This document shows positions 8,200 to 19,120 of a stretch of 48,630 nt of DNA, in pieces. The DNA comes from Streptomyces anulatus (lineage in GTDB: Bacteria > Actinomycetota > Actinomycetes > Streptomycetales > Streptomycetaceae), in NCBI RefSeq assembly GCF_000721175.1, contig NZ_JOEZ01000048.1, positions 1-48,630 on the forward strand. Reading direction: 5' to 3'. Made by a program: the position numbers and the translations under genes. Each line of letters starts with the position of its first letter. Positions within the stretch are counted from its first letter, which is position 1. The notes beneath the pieces are model-generated. The model worked only from the letters and a program-made list of their open reading frames with translations, made no database searches and had not been told where the DNA came from.

Positions 8200-8519
8200 C
8201 CGCGGGCGCCCTCGGCCGACTGCAAGCAGCTCGCGGCTTCCGCCCGGCGGCGGGTGCCGGCCGCCCCGGCTCCGGCGACGGGGGACGCGCGGACCGCGCC
8301 CGCTCGAAGGAGGCGCGCGCATCGCCCCGTACATGGTCGCCATCGCCGACCGCCGCCCCGGAGCTCGAACTCGTGGAGCGGTCCGTGAACGGTGTGCCCG
8401 GCCTGGGGGCCCGGCGCGGCGGTGCCGTCGTGACCGCGGCCTCGTTCGATGTCGCCGAGGGGCGCGTCGCCCGGATCCGGGCGGTCCGCGATCCGGAGAA
8501 GCTGCGGCCGTGGACGGCG
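8200..8519 (+). pseudogene. Remnant of an ECF sigma factor with SnoaL-like C-terminal domain (SigJ type)
   Basis: Two pieces of one protein family occur in order but in different frames. Around 8215-8262 the sequence encodes ADCKQLAASARRRV, which resembles the end of the region 4 helix-turn-helix (xCRQLAxRARRRV). From 8388 another frame encodes NGVPGLGARRGGAVV and then VARIRAVRDPEKLRPW, the typical end of the SnoaL-like tail of SigJ-type sigma factors. Most of the SnoaL domain between them and everything before region 4 is gone, and no start or stop is preserved. The rest of the gene-free stretch 8139-8665 holds only short degenerate ACCG-rich repeats (about 8555-8625). Confidence 0.55.
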
Positions 8520-8665
8520 TGCAGGGGCGCCGGCGAAGAGGTCCGGGACGTCCCGCGACCGCTGACCGCCTTCCACCGCCGACCGCCTTCGACCACCGAC
8601 CGGTTTCGATCACTGACCGCCGCCCCGGCGGGCCGTTGCGGCGCCGGGCTGGTCCATCCGCCCTG

Positions 8666-9238
8666 TCAGCGCAGGTCGAGCCGCATCAGCACCCGGGGAC
8701 GACCGGCCAGCACCGAGGTGGTGTCAGCGGCATGGGTGAAGCCGGCGCGCTCGAAGTTCTTCCGGATCCCGGCGTACGCCATCGTCATGTCGACCTCGGC
8801 CCCACCGCTGTCGATCGGGTACGCCTCGATCGCCGGCGCGCCGTGCGCACGGGCGAACTCGACCGCACCGGCGATCAGGGCGTGCGAGATCCCCTTCCCG
8901 CGATGACCGGGACGTACGCGGATGCACCACAGCGACCAGACCGGCAGGCCGTCCACGTACGGGATCTTCCGGCTGCGCGCGAAGGAGGTGTCCGAGCGCG
9001 GTGCCACGGCCGCCCAGCCGACCGGCTCGTCGCCGTCGTAGGCGAGCACCCCCGGCGGGGGTTCCGCACGGCACAGCCCGGCGACGTACTCACCGCGGGC
9101 CGGCCCGCGGAGCTCCTTGTTGAGCTTGGACGGAATCCGGTAGCTCAGGCACCAGCAGACATTGGCCCCGGGCGACTTCGGACCGACCAGGGTACGGACA
9201 TCATCGAAGGCCGAGGCCGGGCGGACGGCGATGGTCAT
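8666..9238 (-). CDS. GNAT family N-acetyltransferase
   Basis: This is a 190-residue acetyl-CoA-dependent N-acetyltransferase of unknown substrate. The core shows the GNAT pattern: strand GVLAYDGDEPVGWAAVAPR, strand WCIRVRPGHRGKGISHAL with the R-G-x-G-K-G/I acetyl-CoA pyrophosphate loop, and a helix running into GAPAIEAYP. The C-terminal stretch MAYAGIRKNFERAGF is typical of the family. An N-terminal CWCLSYR segment is shared with a Streptomyces subgroup. ATG at 9238 (MTIAVRP) is preferred; an in-frame start 11 codons upstream has no better ribosome site. It stands alone on the minus strand. Confidence 0.88.
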   Translation of the reverse strand: MTIAVRPASAFDDVRTLVGPKSPGANVCWCLSYRIPSKLNKELRGPARGEYVAGLCRAEPPPGVLAYDGDEPVGWAAVAPRSDTSFARSRKIPYVDGLPVWSLWCIRVRPGHRGKGISHALIAGAVEFARAHGAPAIEAYPIDSGGAEVDMTMAYAGIRKNFERAGFTHAADTTSVLAGRPRVLMRLDLR

Positions 9239-9332
9239 GGCCCCACGATGCCACGACGGGCCCGGTGACACCTGCTGGGGACCCGTCCGGGGGCGTGCCC
9301 GCGCTCGGGGGCAGGGGACGGAGCGCGGAAGT

Positions 9333-10373
9333 TCAGTAGGGCGGCAGCCGCAACGCCCCGGTGCCCTCGCGCACGTCGTGCACGAGCCGGATCCTCCCCA
9401 CCGGATTTCCGTGCTCGTCCGTGGTCACCAGGGCCGCGTCGTCGCTGTTGACGCACCGCCCGCGCGCCTCCGGCTCGGGGCAGAACAGGACGTAACCGGT
9501 CTGCCGGTCGACGCGGCCCGGCTCCAGCCGCCAGATCCACTGGTAGGTGCTCATGACCACCCGGGGGTAGGTGGCGCGCAGTTGCTCCTTCACCGCGTTC
9601 TGCACGGTGTCGCCGAACTTCTGTCTCTCCCGGAGCGGGCGGACGACCCGGGCGCTGCCGTTCGTGTCGACCCGGCCCGCCTCGATCTCGTAACTCGCCG
9701 AGAAATAAGCCTGCTTGGTGAGTGAGGCCAGGAGGTCCGACCGGGTCAGCCGCATCACCGTGGGCCAGGAGTCCTTGCCCCGGTCCCGGCGGTCCGCGAC
9801 GGCGGGGGAGACCACGTTCACGTACGAGCCCTGGGCCTTCGCCAACGTGCCGGCGGCCCCGCTCGCCGAGACCCAGCGCTGGACGCACTCCCCGACCTCA
9901 CCGAGCACCTTCGTCACGGTGGCGTTCGTCAGCTCGGCGACCACGTAGGGCGGGGTGCCGGTCGTGCCCAGGGCGATGACCTCGTAACCGCAGGCGTCGA
10001 AGGCGCCCTTCAGCGTACGGAAGTCCTCGGCCTGCTGCCGTCCGCGCTTCACTGCTTCGGCCAGTGCACCGGCGCAGTCCTTGCGGTCGCACAGGCCCTG
10101 GTCCGCCCTGTCCGTGTCGATACGGAGCCGGACCACGGCGTCGCGGTCGTCGGTCACCGCGAACGTGACCTCCGAGCCACCGGAGCCAGGGAAGAGCGTG
10201 CGTGCCCCGAGCGCCTTGAGCTGACCCGGGAAGTGTTTCTCGGCCAGTTCCTCCGCCGCCCGGCGGTCGTCCTCGGTGTCGACCACTCCGCACGCGCCCA
10301 GCAGCACGACCAGCGAACCCGCCAGCGCGCCGGTCAGCGCGGCTCTCCACTGCCTGCGGCGTGATCCGGTCAT
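9333..10373 (-). CDS. Secreted lipoprotein of unknown function
   Basis: The 346-residue product begins with a charged tail (MTGSRRRQWR), a hydrophobic segment and the lipobox LLGAC, so it should be diacylated and held on the outer face of the membrane. The rest is soluble. It has many Cys residues after the lipobox (CDRKDC, DACGYEV, GECVQRW, LFCPEPEARGRC), probably disulphide-bonded. I recognise no enzyme motif; it looks like one of the family-specific Streptomyces SCO-type lipoproteins. ATG at 10373 follows GGAGGAG. The frame upstream of it (to 10457) is open but poor in signals. It is divergent from the protease at 10649, about 275 bases away. Confidence 0.75.
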   Translation of the reverse strand: MTGSRRRQWRAALTGALAGSLVVLLGACGVVDTEDDRRAAEELAEKHFPGQLKALGARTLFPGSGGSEVTFAVTDDRDAVVRLRIDTDRADQGLCDRKDCAGALAEAVKRGRQQAEDFRTLKGAFDACGYEVIALGTTGTPPYVVAELTNATVTKVLGEVGECVQRWVSASGAAGTLAKAQGSYVNVVSPAVADRRDRGKDSWPTVMRLTRSDLLASLTKQAYFSASYEIEAGRVDTNGSARVVRPLRERQKFGDTVQNAVKEQLRATYPRVVMSTYQWIWRLEPGRVDRQTGYVLFCPEPEARGRCVNSDDAALVTTDEHGNPVGRIRLVHDVREGTGALRLPPY

Positions 10374-10511
10374 GATCGGCTCCTCCACCTGGTCCCGTCC
10401 CCTGTTCCTGTGACAGTAGGACCAGCGTCTGCGGGCCGGATGAGTACGCCTACTCAACCCGGTGCGCGGCGTCCTCGCACACCCCTTCCCGACCCATCGC
10501 CGTCATTGGCA

Positions 10512-10569
10512 TGGACCTGACTATTGAACTCCGCTACAGTCCGGGACGGCGGATCTGAGAGCGCTCTCA
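10512..10569 (+). promoter_or_regulatory. Probable promoter and perfect LacI-type operator of the protease gene
   Basis: TGAGAGCGCTCTCA (10556-10569) is a perfect 14-bp palindrome with the central GAGCGCTC core used by actinobacterial LacI-family sugar repressors such as CebR (TGGGAGCGCTCCCA). A plausible promoter lies just before it: TGGACC (10512-10517), 17 bases, TACAGT (10535-10540). The palindrome would then fall at about +9 and block initiation. No LacI-family gene lies in the window. The operator sits about 80 bases ahead of the TTG start at 10649. Confidence 0.6.
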
Positions 10570-10648
10570 AGCGGCACGATCGGCATGCGCTCCCGGACGC
10601 CTCCCGTTCCACCCCCACGTCGCTGGAACAACAGGAAGGGTCACTCCC

Positions 10649-11794
10649 TTGAGACACGCAACCGTGCTGCGGACCGGTCTGTCCGCACTCCTGCTCCTCG
10701 GTGCCTGGGCCGCCGCCGGCCCCTCGTCCGCCTCCGCCGCCCCCACCGACTCCGCGCAGGCCCCCGCCTCCGCCGCCCTGCTCACCGCGATGCAGCGCGA
10801 CCTCGGCCTCAGCGAGGGCCAGGCCCGCGCTCGGCTCGCCGACGAGAGGGCGGCCACCGCCCTGGAGCCGAAGGTGCGGCGCGCCGCGGGCTCCGCCTAC
10901 GGCGGCTCCTGGTTCGACGCGAAGGCCGGCAAGCTGGTCGTCGCCGTCACGAACGCCGAGAAGGCCGGGGCCGTCCGGGCCGCCGGAGCCGAGACCCGGC
11001 TCGTCGAGCACTCGGCCGCGCGGCTCGACGCCGCGAAGGCCCGCATCGACGAGCTGACCGCACCGGCCGGTGTGAGCAGCTGGCACGTCGACCCGGCGAC
11101 CAGCAGCGTCGTCGTGAACGTCGTCGCCTCCGAGCAGCGTGACAACGATGTCCGGTCCTTCGTCGCCAAGGCTCGCGAGGCCGGCCCCGTGACCGTGGCG
11201 ACGACCGCCGAGGCGCCGCAGACCTTTGCCGCCGGAACGGTCGGAGGCGACCCGTACTACACGGGCAACGTCCGCTGCTCGATCGGCTTCTCCGTCCACG
11301 GCGGCTTCGTCACCGCCGGGCACTGCGGCGGCGCGGGCCAGTCGGTGCGCGGCTGGGACGGCTCGGCCATCGGCAACTTCCAGGGCTCGTCCTTCCCCGG
11401 CAACGACTACGCCTGGGTGAACGTGGCCAACGGCTGGTGGACCGTGCCGGTCGTCATCGGCTGGGGCACCGTGTCCGACCAGCTCGTCCGCGGCTCGAAC
11501 GAGGCCCCGATCGGCGCCTCGATCTGCCGCTCCGGCTCCACCACGCACTGGCACTGCGGCAAGGTCCTCGCCAAGAACGAGACGGTCAACTACAGCCAGG
11601 GCGCCGTGCACCAGATGACCAAGACGAGCGTCTGCGCCGAGGGCGGCGACTCCGGCGGCTCGTTCATCAGCGGCGACCAGGCCCAGGGCGTCACCTCCGG
11701 CGGCTGGGGCAACTGCTCCGGCGGCGGGGAGACCTGGTACCAGCCGGTCAACGAGATCCTCAACCGGTACGGGCTGACCCTGCACACCGCGTGA
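10649..11794 (+). CDS. Secreted chymotrypsin-like serine protease with alpha-lytic-type propeptide (streptogrisin-like)
   Basis: This 381-residue extracellular protease is made as a preproenzyme. A signal peptide ends near ASAAPTD, and a propeptide of about 170 residues contains MQRDLGLSEGQARARL and the alpha-lytic-type folding domain. The mature enzyme starts around TVGGDPYYTGN. The catalytic triad is visible: His in FVTAGHCG, Asp in GNDYAWV, Ser in EGGDSGGSF. Three Cys pairs fit the streptogrisin disulphide pattern. The start is TTG at 10649 with GGAAGG upstream. Earlier in-frame codons lack a signal sequence. A LacI-type palindrome upstream suggests carbon-source control, which is unusual for a protease. 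It could degrade protein substrates for nutrition or process other secreted proteins. Confidence 0.92.
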   Translation: MRHATVLRTGLSALLLLGAWAAAGPSSASAAPTDSAQAPASAALLTAMQRDLGLSEGQARARLADERAATALEPKVRRAAGSAYGGSWFDAKAGKLVVAVTNAEKAGAVRAAGAETRLVEHSAARLDAAKARIDELTAPAGVSSWHVDPATSSVVVNVVASEQRDNDVRSFVAKAREAGPVTVATTAEAPQTFAAGTVGGDPYYTGNVRCSIGFSVHGGFVTAGHCGGAGQSVRGWDGSAIGNFQGSSFPGNDYAWVNVANGWWTVPVVIGWGTVSDQLVRGSNEAPIGASICRSGSTTHWHCGKVLAKNETVNYSQGAVHQMTKTSVCAEGGDSGGSFISGDQAQGVTSGGWGNCSGGGETWYQPVNEILNRYGLTLHTA

Positions 11795-11880
11795 TCAGGG
11801 GGAGCCGTCCCGCCGTCCTCCCCGGCGGGGCGGCTCCCGCCGACGGGTGAGGGCCCGGGTCGCGAGCGGTCCCGGACGGT

Positions 11881-12035
11881 CGGCTGCCGTCGGCCGGGTG
11901 AAGGCATGTGTGCGCGGTGGTCGGCTGCCGTCGGCCGGGTGAAGGCATGTGTGCGCGGTGGCTGGCTGCCGTCGGCCGGGTGAAGGCATGTGTGCGCGGT
12001 GGCTGGCTGCCGTCGGCCGGGTGAAGGCATGTGTG
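11881..12035 (+). repeat. Tandem 41-bp repeat, 3.8 copies, ending on a start codon
   Basis: Units begin at 11881, 11922, 11963 and 12004; the last is partial. They are nearly identical: the first two begin CGGCTGCCGT and the last two TGGCTGCCGT. Each ends with GTGAAGGCATGTGTG, which holds a GAAGG ribosome-site-like motif and overlapping ATG/GTG codons. The last copy provides the probable ribosome site and GTG start (12033) of the next gene. So the array looks like repeated duplication of that gene's translation start. 41 is not a multiple of three, so each copy changes frame. Confidence 0.9.
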
Positions 12036-12803
12036 GACTTTCGTACCACCGTTGAGCGCGCTCAACGCCTCAAGAAGCTGCACGCCGAGTACAGGCCGCT
12101 GGTGCTGCCGACCGTCTGGGACGCCTGGTCCGCGCGGACGGCGGCCGGTGCCGGGTTCCCCGCGCTGACGGTCGGCAGTCATCCGCTGGCCGACTCCCGG
12201 GGGGCCGACGACCAGGAGGGGCAGTCCTTCGAGGAGGTGCTCGCCGCCGTCAGGCCGATCATCGCGGCGGTCGACGTTCCCGTCTCCGTGGACCTGGAGG
12301 CCGGCTACGGACAGAAGCCCGCGGATCTCGTCGCCGGTCTCATCGAGGCCGGCGGTGTCGGTCTCAACATCGAGGACACCGTCCACTCGGAGGGCGGACG
12401 CGTGCGCAGCACGCAGGAGCACGCGAGCTACGTCGCCGGTCTGCGCGCGGCGGCCGACGACGCGGGGGTCCCGGTCTGGGTCAACGGGCGCACCGACCTC
12501 TTCCTGCACGCGGAGAACGCCTCCGACGTCCTCGACGAGGCGATCGAGCGGCTACGGGCCCTGGAGCAGGCCGGCGCCGACAGTGTCTACCCGGTGCGTA
12601 TCCAGGACGACGACGAGCTGCTCGCGGCGGTGACCGGATCCGTCGGCATTCCCGTGAACTCCACCGCCCATCCCGTCAAGCACGATCTTGAGCGCTTCCG
12701 CCGTCTCGGCGTCGGCCGGATCACCTACGGCCCGCTGCTGCAGTTCGCGCTGACGGACGCGATGAAGGACATGCTCAGGCCATGGGCACCGCAGGGCGCA
12801 TAA
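12033..12803 (+). CDS. Isocitrate lyase/phosphoenolpyruvate mutase family protein
   Basis: The 256-residue TIM-barrel enzyme belongs to the ICL/PEPM superfamily, which makes or breaks C-C or C-P bonds next to a carboxylate. Visible motifs are LPTVWDAWSARTA, the Mg-binding VDLEAGYG, GLNIEDTVHSEG and VWVNGRTDLFL. The flexible active-site Cys loop of true isocitrate lyases (KKCGH) is not present, so it is nearer to PEP mutase, oxaloacetate hydrolase or carboxyvinyl-phosphonate types. The substrate is unknown. I take GTG at 12033 (VDFRTTVERAQRLKKLH); the frame continues upstream into the 41-bp repeat and alternative starts there (12021 or 11949) are possible. A strong terminator follows. Confidence 0.85.
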   Translation: MDFRTTVERAQRLKKLHAEYRPLVLPTVWDAWSARTAAGAGFPALTVGSHPLADSRGADDQEGQSFEEVLAAVRPIIAAVDVPVSVDLEAGYGQKPADLVAGLIEAGGVGLNIEDTVHSEGGRVRSTQEHASYVAGLRAAADDAGVPVWVNGRTDLFLHAENASDVLDEAIERLRALEQAGADSVYPVRIQDDDELLAAVTGSVGIPVNSTAHPVKHDLERFRRLGVGRITYGPLLQFALTDAMKDMLRPWAPQGA

Positions 12804-15778
<2,975 letters not shown>

Positions 15779-16023
15779 GTACACCACGATGTCCCGTCCG
15801 GGGCCCCACGTCGTCGTCCTTGAGACTGCACTTCGGCGTACTGCCCCAGTAGTACGCCCGGCGGACCGACGTCCTCCTCCCGACGGTAGTCCTGCTGCCC
15901 CCAGCCGTCAGAAGTTACCGCCCGGCGGATACGGTGAGCCGCGAGGACGACACGGCCGGTGTCCCTGCGGCCGGTCATGGGAGCGGCCCGGAAGCGGACC
16001 CGGGAACCGAGGGGGAGCAGGGC

Positions 16024-16725
16024 ATGGACCTGGTGCTACAGGCGTCCGTCGGAGGATTCTTCGCCCTGCGGACCACCCCGGTGCCGGGCGGCGGGCACCG
16101 GCCGCTGGAGCGGTTGTACGCGGGGGAGAGCGGTCCGCTCGCCGCGCGTGTCGACAAGGTCGCCGCCCGCCTCGCGGCCCCCGAGCGCAGGGTCGCCGCC
16201 TCCATCGCCCATCTCGGGCTGGCCGCCCGGCTCTGGTCCCTCGCCCTGGGCCCGGCCGCGCTCTTCGGGCGGATCCCCGACCTGACGCCCGGCGCCCTCC
16301 ACTGGGACCCGCTGTCCACCTCGCCGGACGACCTGTGGCTCGCGGGGACGGCGGAGCTGCCCGGCACGGCCGCCCGGATCCGTGAGGAGGTCAAGTACGG
16401 GCATCTGGTCCCGCTGGCCGATGCGTTCCGGCGCGACGGGAACATCTCCCCGCAGCTGCTGTGGGGCAACGCGGGTTCCGCGCTCGCCGGAGCCGTACGC
16501 GAACTCGTCGCCTTCGCGCGCGCCCACGACCGGCCGGACGTGGCCGCACGGGCCCGAGCGCTGGCGGCCGAGCTCTTCGACGACGAGGCGCTGCGCGGCA
16601 CCGGGTCCCCGCACGGTGCGGCGTTCCGGCGGCGCAGTTGCTGTCTGTACTGGCGCTGCCCGGGCGGCGGGCTGTGCGGGGACTGCGTGTTCGACCGGGC
16701 GCCCGGACCGGTGGCGGGGCGGTAG
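16024..16725 (+). CDS. FhuF-like (2Fe-2S)-binding protein
   Basis: The 233-residue cytoplasmic protein ends with the C-C-x10-C-x2-C cluster motif of the ferric iron reductase FhuF family (RRSCCLYWRCPGG, then CGDC). It probably holds a 2Fe-2S cluster and reduces siderophore-bound iron or a related substrate. The middle contains SPDDLWL and LWGNAGSALAGAVREL, typical of the actinobacterial branch. ATG at 16024 is chosen for its GGGGGAG ribosome site; GTG at 15934 in the same frame would add 30 residues without homology. No siderophore genes are adjacent. The stop codon sits in the loop of a strong terminator hairpin. Confidence 0.85.
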   Translation: MDLVLQASVGGFFALRTTPVPGGGHRPLERLYAGESGPLAARVDKVAARLAAPERRVAASIAHLGLAARLWSLALGPAALFGRIPDLTPGALHWDPLSTSPDDLWLAGTAELPGTAARIREEVKYGHLVPLADAFRRDGNISPQLLWGNAGSALAGAVRELVAFARAHDRPDVAARARALAAELFDDEALRGTGSPHGAAFRRRSCCLYWRCPGGGLCGDCVFDRAPGPVAGR

Positions 16726-16743
16726 GCGCCCCGCCACCGGTCC
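16705..16743. terminator. Bidirectional terminator between the FhuF-like and STAS genes
   Basis: A perfect 17-bp stem (16705-16721 with 16727-16743, outer GGACCGG/CCGGTCC) has the loop GTAGG, which contains the TAG stop of the 2Fe-2S gene. The STAS gene, convergent from the other side, ends at 16759. Confidence 0.85.
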
Positions 16744-16758
16744 GGGACCGTCGGACCG

Positions 16759-17130
16759 TCAGGAAGGCAGTACGGCGTCGATGGCGTCGTCCACGGTCGG
16801 CAGGACGGGCAGGGCGCTGCCGAGGCCGATCACGTCGATCAGGCGCCGCATGAACGGGGACGGGGCGGCCAGCCGCAGCCGGTCGCCCAGCGCGGTGTGC
16901 CCCTGGAGGAGCACGTTCACCGTCGTCGAGTCCGCGAAGCCGACGCCTGAGAGGTCCACGACGACCGGGCCGGAGTCGTCGTCGGCCGCCGCGGTCAGGG
17001 CGAGGCCCAGTGGAGCGACGCTGTCGATATCGAGGTCACCCGACACGGTGAGAACCAGAGCGCTCCGCTCCTGCCGGGTGGAGATTCTGACGGCTCTGTC
17101 TTCGTTGGGCGATGAAAGCACGGAAGGCAC
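16759..17130 (-). CDS. STAS-domain anti-sigma factor antagonist
   Basis: The 123-residue single STAS domain resembles SpoIIAA, RsbV and BldG. Strand RSALVLTVSGDLDIDSV leads to VVVDLSGVGFADSTTVNVLL, where the Ser in DST is the site phosphorylated by RsbW-type kinases. The C-terminal helix MRRLIDVIGLG is typical. When dephosphorylated it should bind an RsbW-like ATPase and free a sigma factor. Candidate partners in the window are the ATPase at 20085-20588 and the SpoIIE phosphatases at 17945 and 22713. The start is GTG at 17130 with a weak ribosome site; GTG three codons later is possible. A promoter with an inverted repeat lies about 90 bases upstream. Confidence 0.9.
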   Translation of the reverse strand: MPSVLSSPNEDRAVRISTRQERSALVLTVSGDLDIDSVAPLGLALTAAADDDSGPVVVDLSGVGFADSTTVNVLLQGHTALGDRLRLAAPSPFMRRLIDVIGLGSALPVLPTVDDAIDAVLPS

Positions 17131-17216
17131 CTCGGGCGGTCGTTAAGGGGGCGGAGAGCCGTTCTGCCGGACGGGCCGGCATGGTTCCGTCCCTGGTCGC
17201 GGCGGGGGACGGGGTA

Positions 17217-17247
17217 ACGATAGAAGTAACAGTTGCCATTTGACAAC
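17217..17247 (-). promoter_or_regulatory. Promoter of the STAS gene with overlapping inverted repeat
   Basis: On the minus strand TTGTCA (17246-17241), 18 bases and TATCGT (17222-17217) form a good vegetative promoter for the STAS gene. GTTGCCATTTGACAAC (17232-17247) is a near-palindrome, with arms matching at five of six positions, covering the -35 box. Its size and symmetry suit a MarR-type dimer, and a marR gene lies directly upstream. Confidence 0.55.
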
Positions 17248-17342
17248 ATTCTCCATCGGGTAACAATCTGATCCCCGACGGTTGCTCGGGCGGCCGTCGG
17301 AAACGGTCGACCGATGGATGCGGAAGCAGGGGCTGGATGAAG

Positions 17343-17858
17343 CTAGGCGCTGTCCGCGACATCATCGTGGAGTGGGGAGGCGGCCGTACCCCTTTGTGGG
17401 GAAAGGCGCTCCGAAGCGGCGGCGTGGAAGGCCGCGAGGCCCTCGGCGAGCGCGGCGAGGGCGGCGGGATCCATCCGCTCCAGCACGGCGTTCAGTTCGC
17501 CGGCGCGCAGGGCCCGGTACTCTTCGAGCAGGGCTCGGCCGCGCAGACTCAGCCGCAGTTCAACCTCGCGCCGGCTGGTCGGGCTGGGCGCCCGCTGGAC
17601 GAGCCCCATCGCCTCCATCCGGTCGCAGAGCCTGCTGACGGAGGGAGCACGCGAGCCCAGGGCTTCGCCCAGCGCCCGCAGATTGGTGCCTTCCTGCTTC
17701 TCGATCACGAGCAGAGCCCGAAGCTGGGAGGGCGATACGGTTCTCGAAGCGGCGGATTCCTGCCCCCGGCCCCACAGCACCTCCAGCAGCTCCGAGGCGG
17801 CGACGGCGTCGGCGGACGCCTGTTCGCGACTGCTCGGGCGAAATCCTCGGTGGGGCAT
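17343..17858 (-). CDS. MarR-family transcriptional regulator
   Basis: This 171-residue winged-helix regulator has the MarR core at about residues 40-140: SPSQLRALLVIEKQEGTNLRALGEALGSRAPSVSRLCDRME is the recognition region, followed by the wing segment LVQRAPSPTSRREVELRLSLRG. The family represses genes until a phenolic or oxidant ligand is bound. The ATG at 17858 (MPHRGFRPSS) is the only good start. It lies upstream of the STAS gene on the same strand, and a dyad over that gene's -35 box is a likely target. It is divergent from the GAF-SpoIIE phosphatase at 17945, 86 bases away, which it may also control. Confidence 0.9.
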   Translation of the reverse strand: MPHRGFRPSSREQASADAVAASELLEVLWGRGQESAASRTVSPSQLRALLVIEKQEGTNLRALGEALGSRAPSVSRLCDRMEAMGLVQRAPSPTSRREVELRLSLRGRALLEEYRALRAGELNAVLERMDPAALAALAEGLAAFHAAASERLSPQRGTAASPLHDDVADSA

Positions 17859-17944
17859 TCGGCCACTGTGTCACCCGTCAGGCCTGCTTGTCAGCCCGGC
17901 CCCGGCCCCTACCACGTCGCAGGACGAAGATTGCGCGAGAGACC

Positions 17945-19120
17945 GTGAACAGACGAACGGACATCGAGGCCGCCGTACGGGCCGCCGCGCCGCACGCCCT
18001 GCTGGCCACCCTGCGCACCGAGCTCCGCAGCGTCTACGGGGCCCTCGCGGTGGAGCTCCATCTCGCCGACTACAGTCTGCGGGTCCTCAAATCCCTGGAC
18101 CGGCCCGACGACGAGACGGAGCCGCTGTCCCTCCACAACAGTCCCGAGGGCAGGGCGTTCGGCAGCCAGGAGCCCCGCGAACAGCAGGTCCGGCACGACG
18201 ACGCCGTCGACCACCACCTGCCCGTGACCGTACGGGGCGAACGGCTCGGCATCCTCACCGTCCGGCTGCCCCAGGCCCTGTCCACCCCGGAGCTGGTCGG
18301 TGAGCTGACCCACATGGCCGACCTGCTGGGCCACGAGATCCTGGTCGCCGAACGGGACACCGACCTCTACCAGCGCGCCCGGCGCACCACCCGCCTCACC
18401 CTCGCCGCCGAGATGCAGTGGCAGCTGCTGCCCGCCCGCGCCTGCACCGCCGCCGAGTTCGCGATCGGCGCCCAGCTGGAGCCCGCGTACGCCATCCACG
18501 GCGACAACTTCGACTGGGCCGCCGACGGCGACGAGCTGACCGTCGCGGTCACCAACGGCATGGGCGAGGGCATACAGGCCTCCCTGCTCACCAATCTCGC
18601 CGTCAACGCCCTGCGCAACGCCCGCCGGGCCGGCATCGGCATCGCGGACCAGGCGGCCCTCGCCGACCAGGCCCTCTACGACCAGCACCGCGGCGCCTCC
18701 CACGTCTCCACCCTCCTGCTCCGCTTCGAGCTGGCGACCGGGCGCGTCGGCGTCGTCGACGCGGGCTCCCCCCAGCTGTGGATCCAGCGCGGTCGCACGG
18801 TCCGCCGCGTGGAGCTGGAGGCGCAGCTCCCGCTCGGCATGTTCGAGGAGTCGCATTACACGGTCCAGGAGTTCCACGTGGAGCCCGGCGACCGGCTGCT
18901 GCTGCTCAGCGACGGCGTCTACGACGCGGTGTCCCCGCTCGGCGAGGTGTACGGCGAACGCGCGCTGGCCCGCGCCATCCAGTCGACGCGGCTCCTTCCG
19001 GCCGCCACCGTCCCGCGCGCGATGCTCGGCGAACTGGCGGATTACCGGGGTACGGAGACGCCCGACGACGCGCTGGTGCTGTGCCTGGACTGGTTCGGCC
19101 GGCAGGAGGACACACCCTGA
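17945..19120 (+). CDS. GAF-like plus SpoIIE/PP2C serine phosphatase
   Basis: The 391-residue protein has an N-terminal GAF-like sensor (about 15-150; LRSVYGALAVELHLADYSL, LPVTVRGERLGILTV) and a C-terminal SpoIIE domain (about 165-385). RsbU-type enzymes dephosphorylate STAS antagonists. Motifs are AEMQWQLLP, HGDNFDWA, TNGMGEG, DAGSPQLWI, LLLLSDGVYD and TPDDALVL. The metal-site motifs depart from the classic forms (GDNFDW for GGDWYD, NGMGEG for GDVxGHG), but the acidic residues needed are mostly there. GTG at 17945 is assumed. Its 3' end overlaps the convergent HxlR gene by 79 bases. The neighbouring STAS protein is the obvious candidate substrate. Confidence 0.85.
   Translation: MNRRTDIEAAVRAAAPHALLATLRTELRSVYGALAVELHLADYSLRVLKSLDRPDDETEPLSLHNSPEGRAFGSQEPREQQVRHDDAVDHHLPVTVRGERLGILTVRLPQALSTPELVGELTHMADLLGHEILVAERDTDLYQRARRTTRLTLAAEMQWQLLPARACTAAEFAIGAQLEPAYAIHGDNFDWAADGDELTVAVTNGMGEGIQASLLTNLAVNALRNARRAGIGIADQAALADQALYDQHRGASHVSTLLLRFELATGRVGVVDAGSPQLWIQRGRTVRRVELEAQLPLGMFEESHYTVQEFHVEPGDRLLLLSDGVYDAVSPLGEVYGERALARAIQSTRLLPAATVPRAMLGELADYRGTETPDDALVLCLDWFGRQEDTP

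Noticed and set aside
6471..8576. 701-codon minus-strand frame opposite the esterase
   Set aside because: It is Gly/Arg-rich with no domain, and the opposite strand has clear esterase motifs and codon bias.
8555..8625. Tandem repeat of ACCG-rich units as an origin or regulator site
   Set aside because: The units are irregular and short, and fit decay of the sigma remnant rather than an ordered array.
11881..12035. CRISPR array
   Set aside because: The 41-bp units are contiguous with no spacers, and there are no cas genes.
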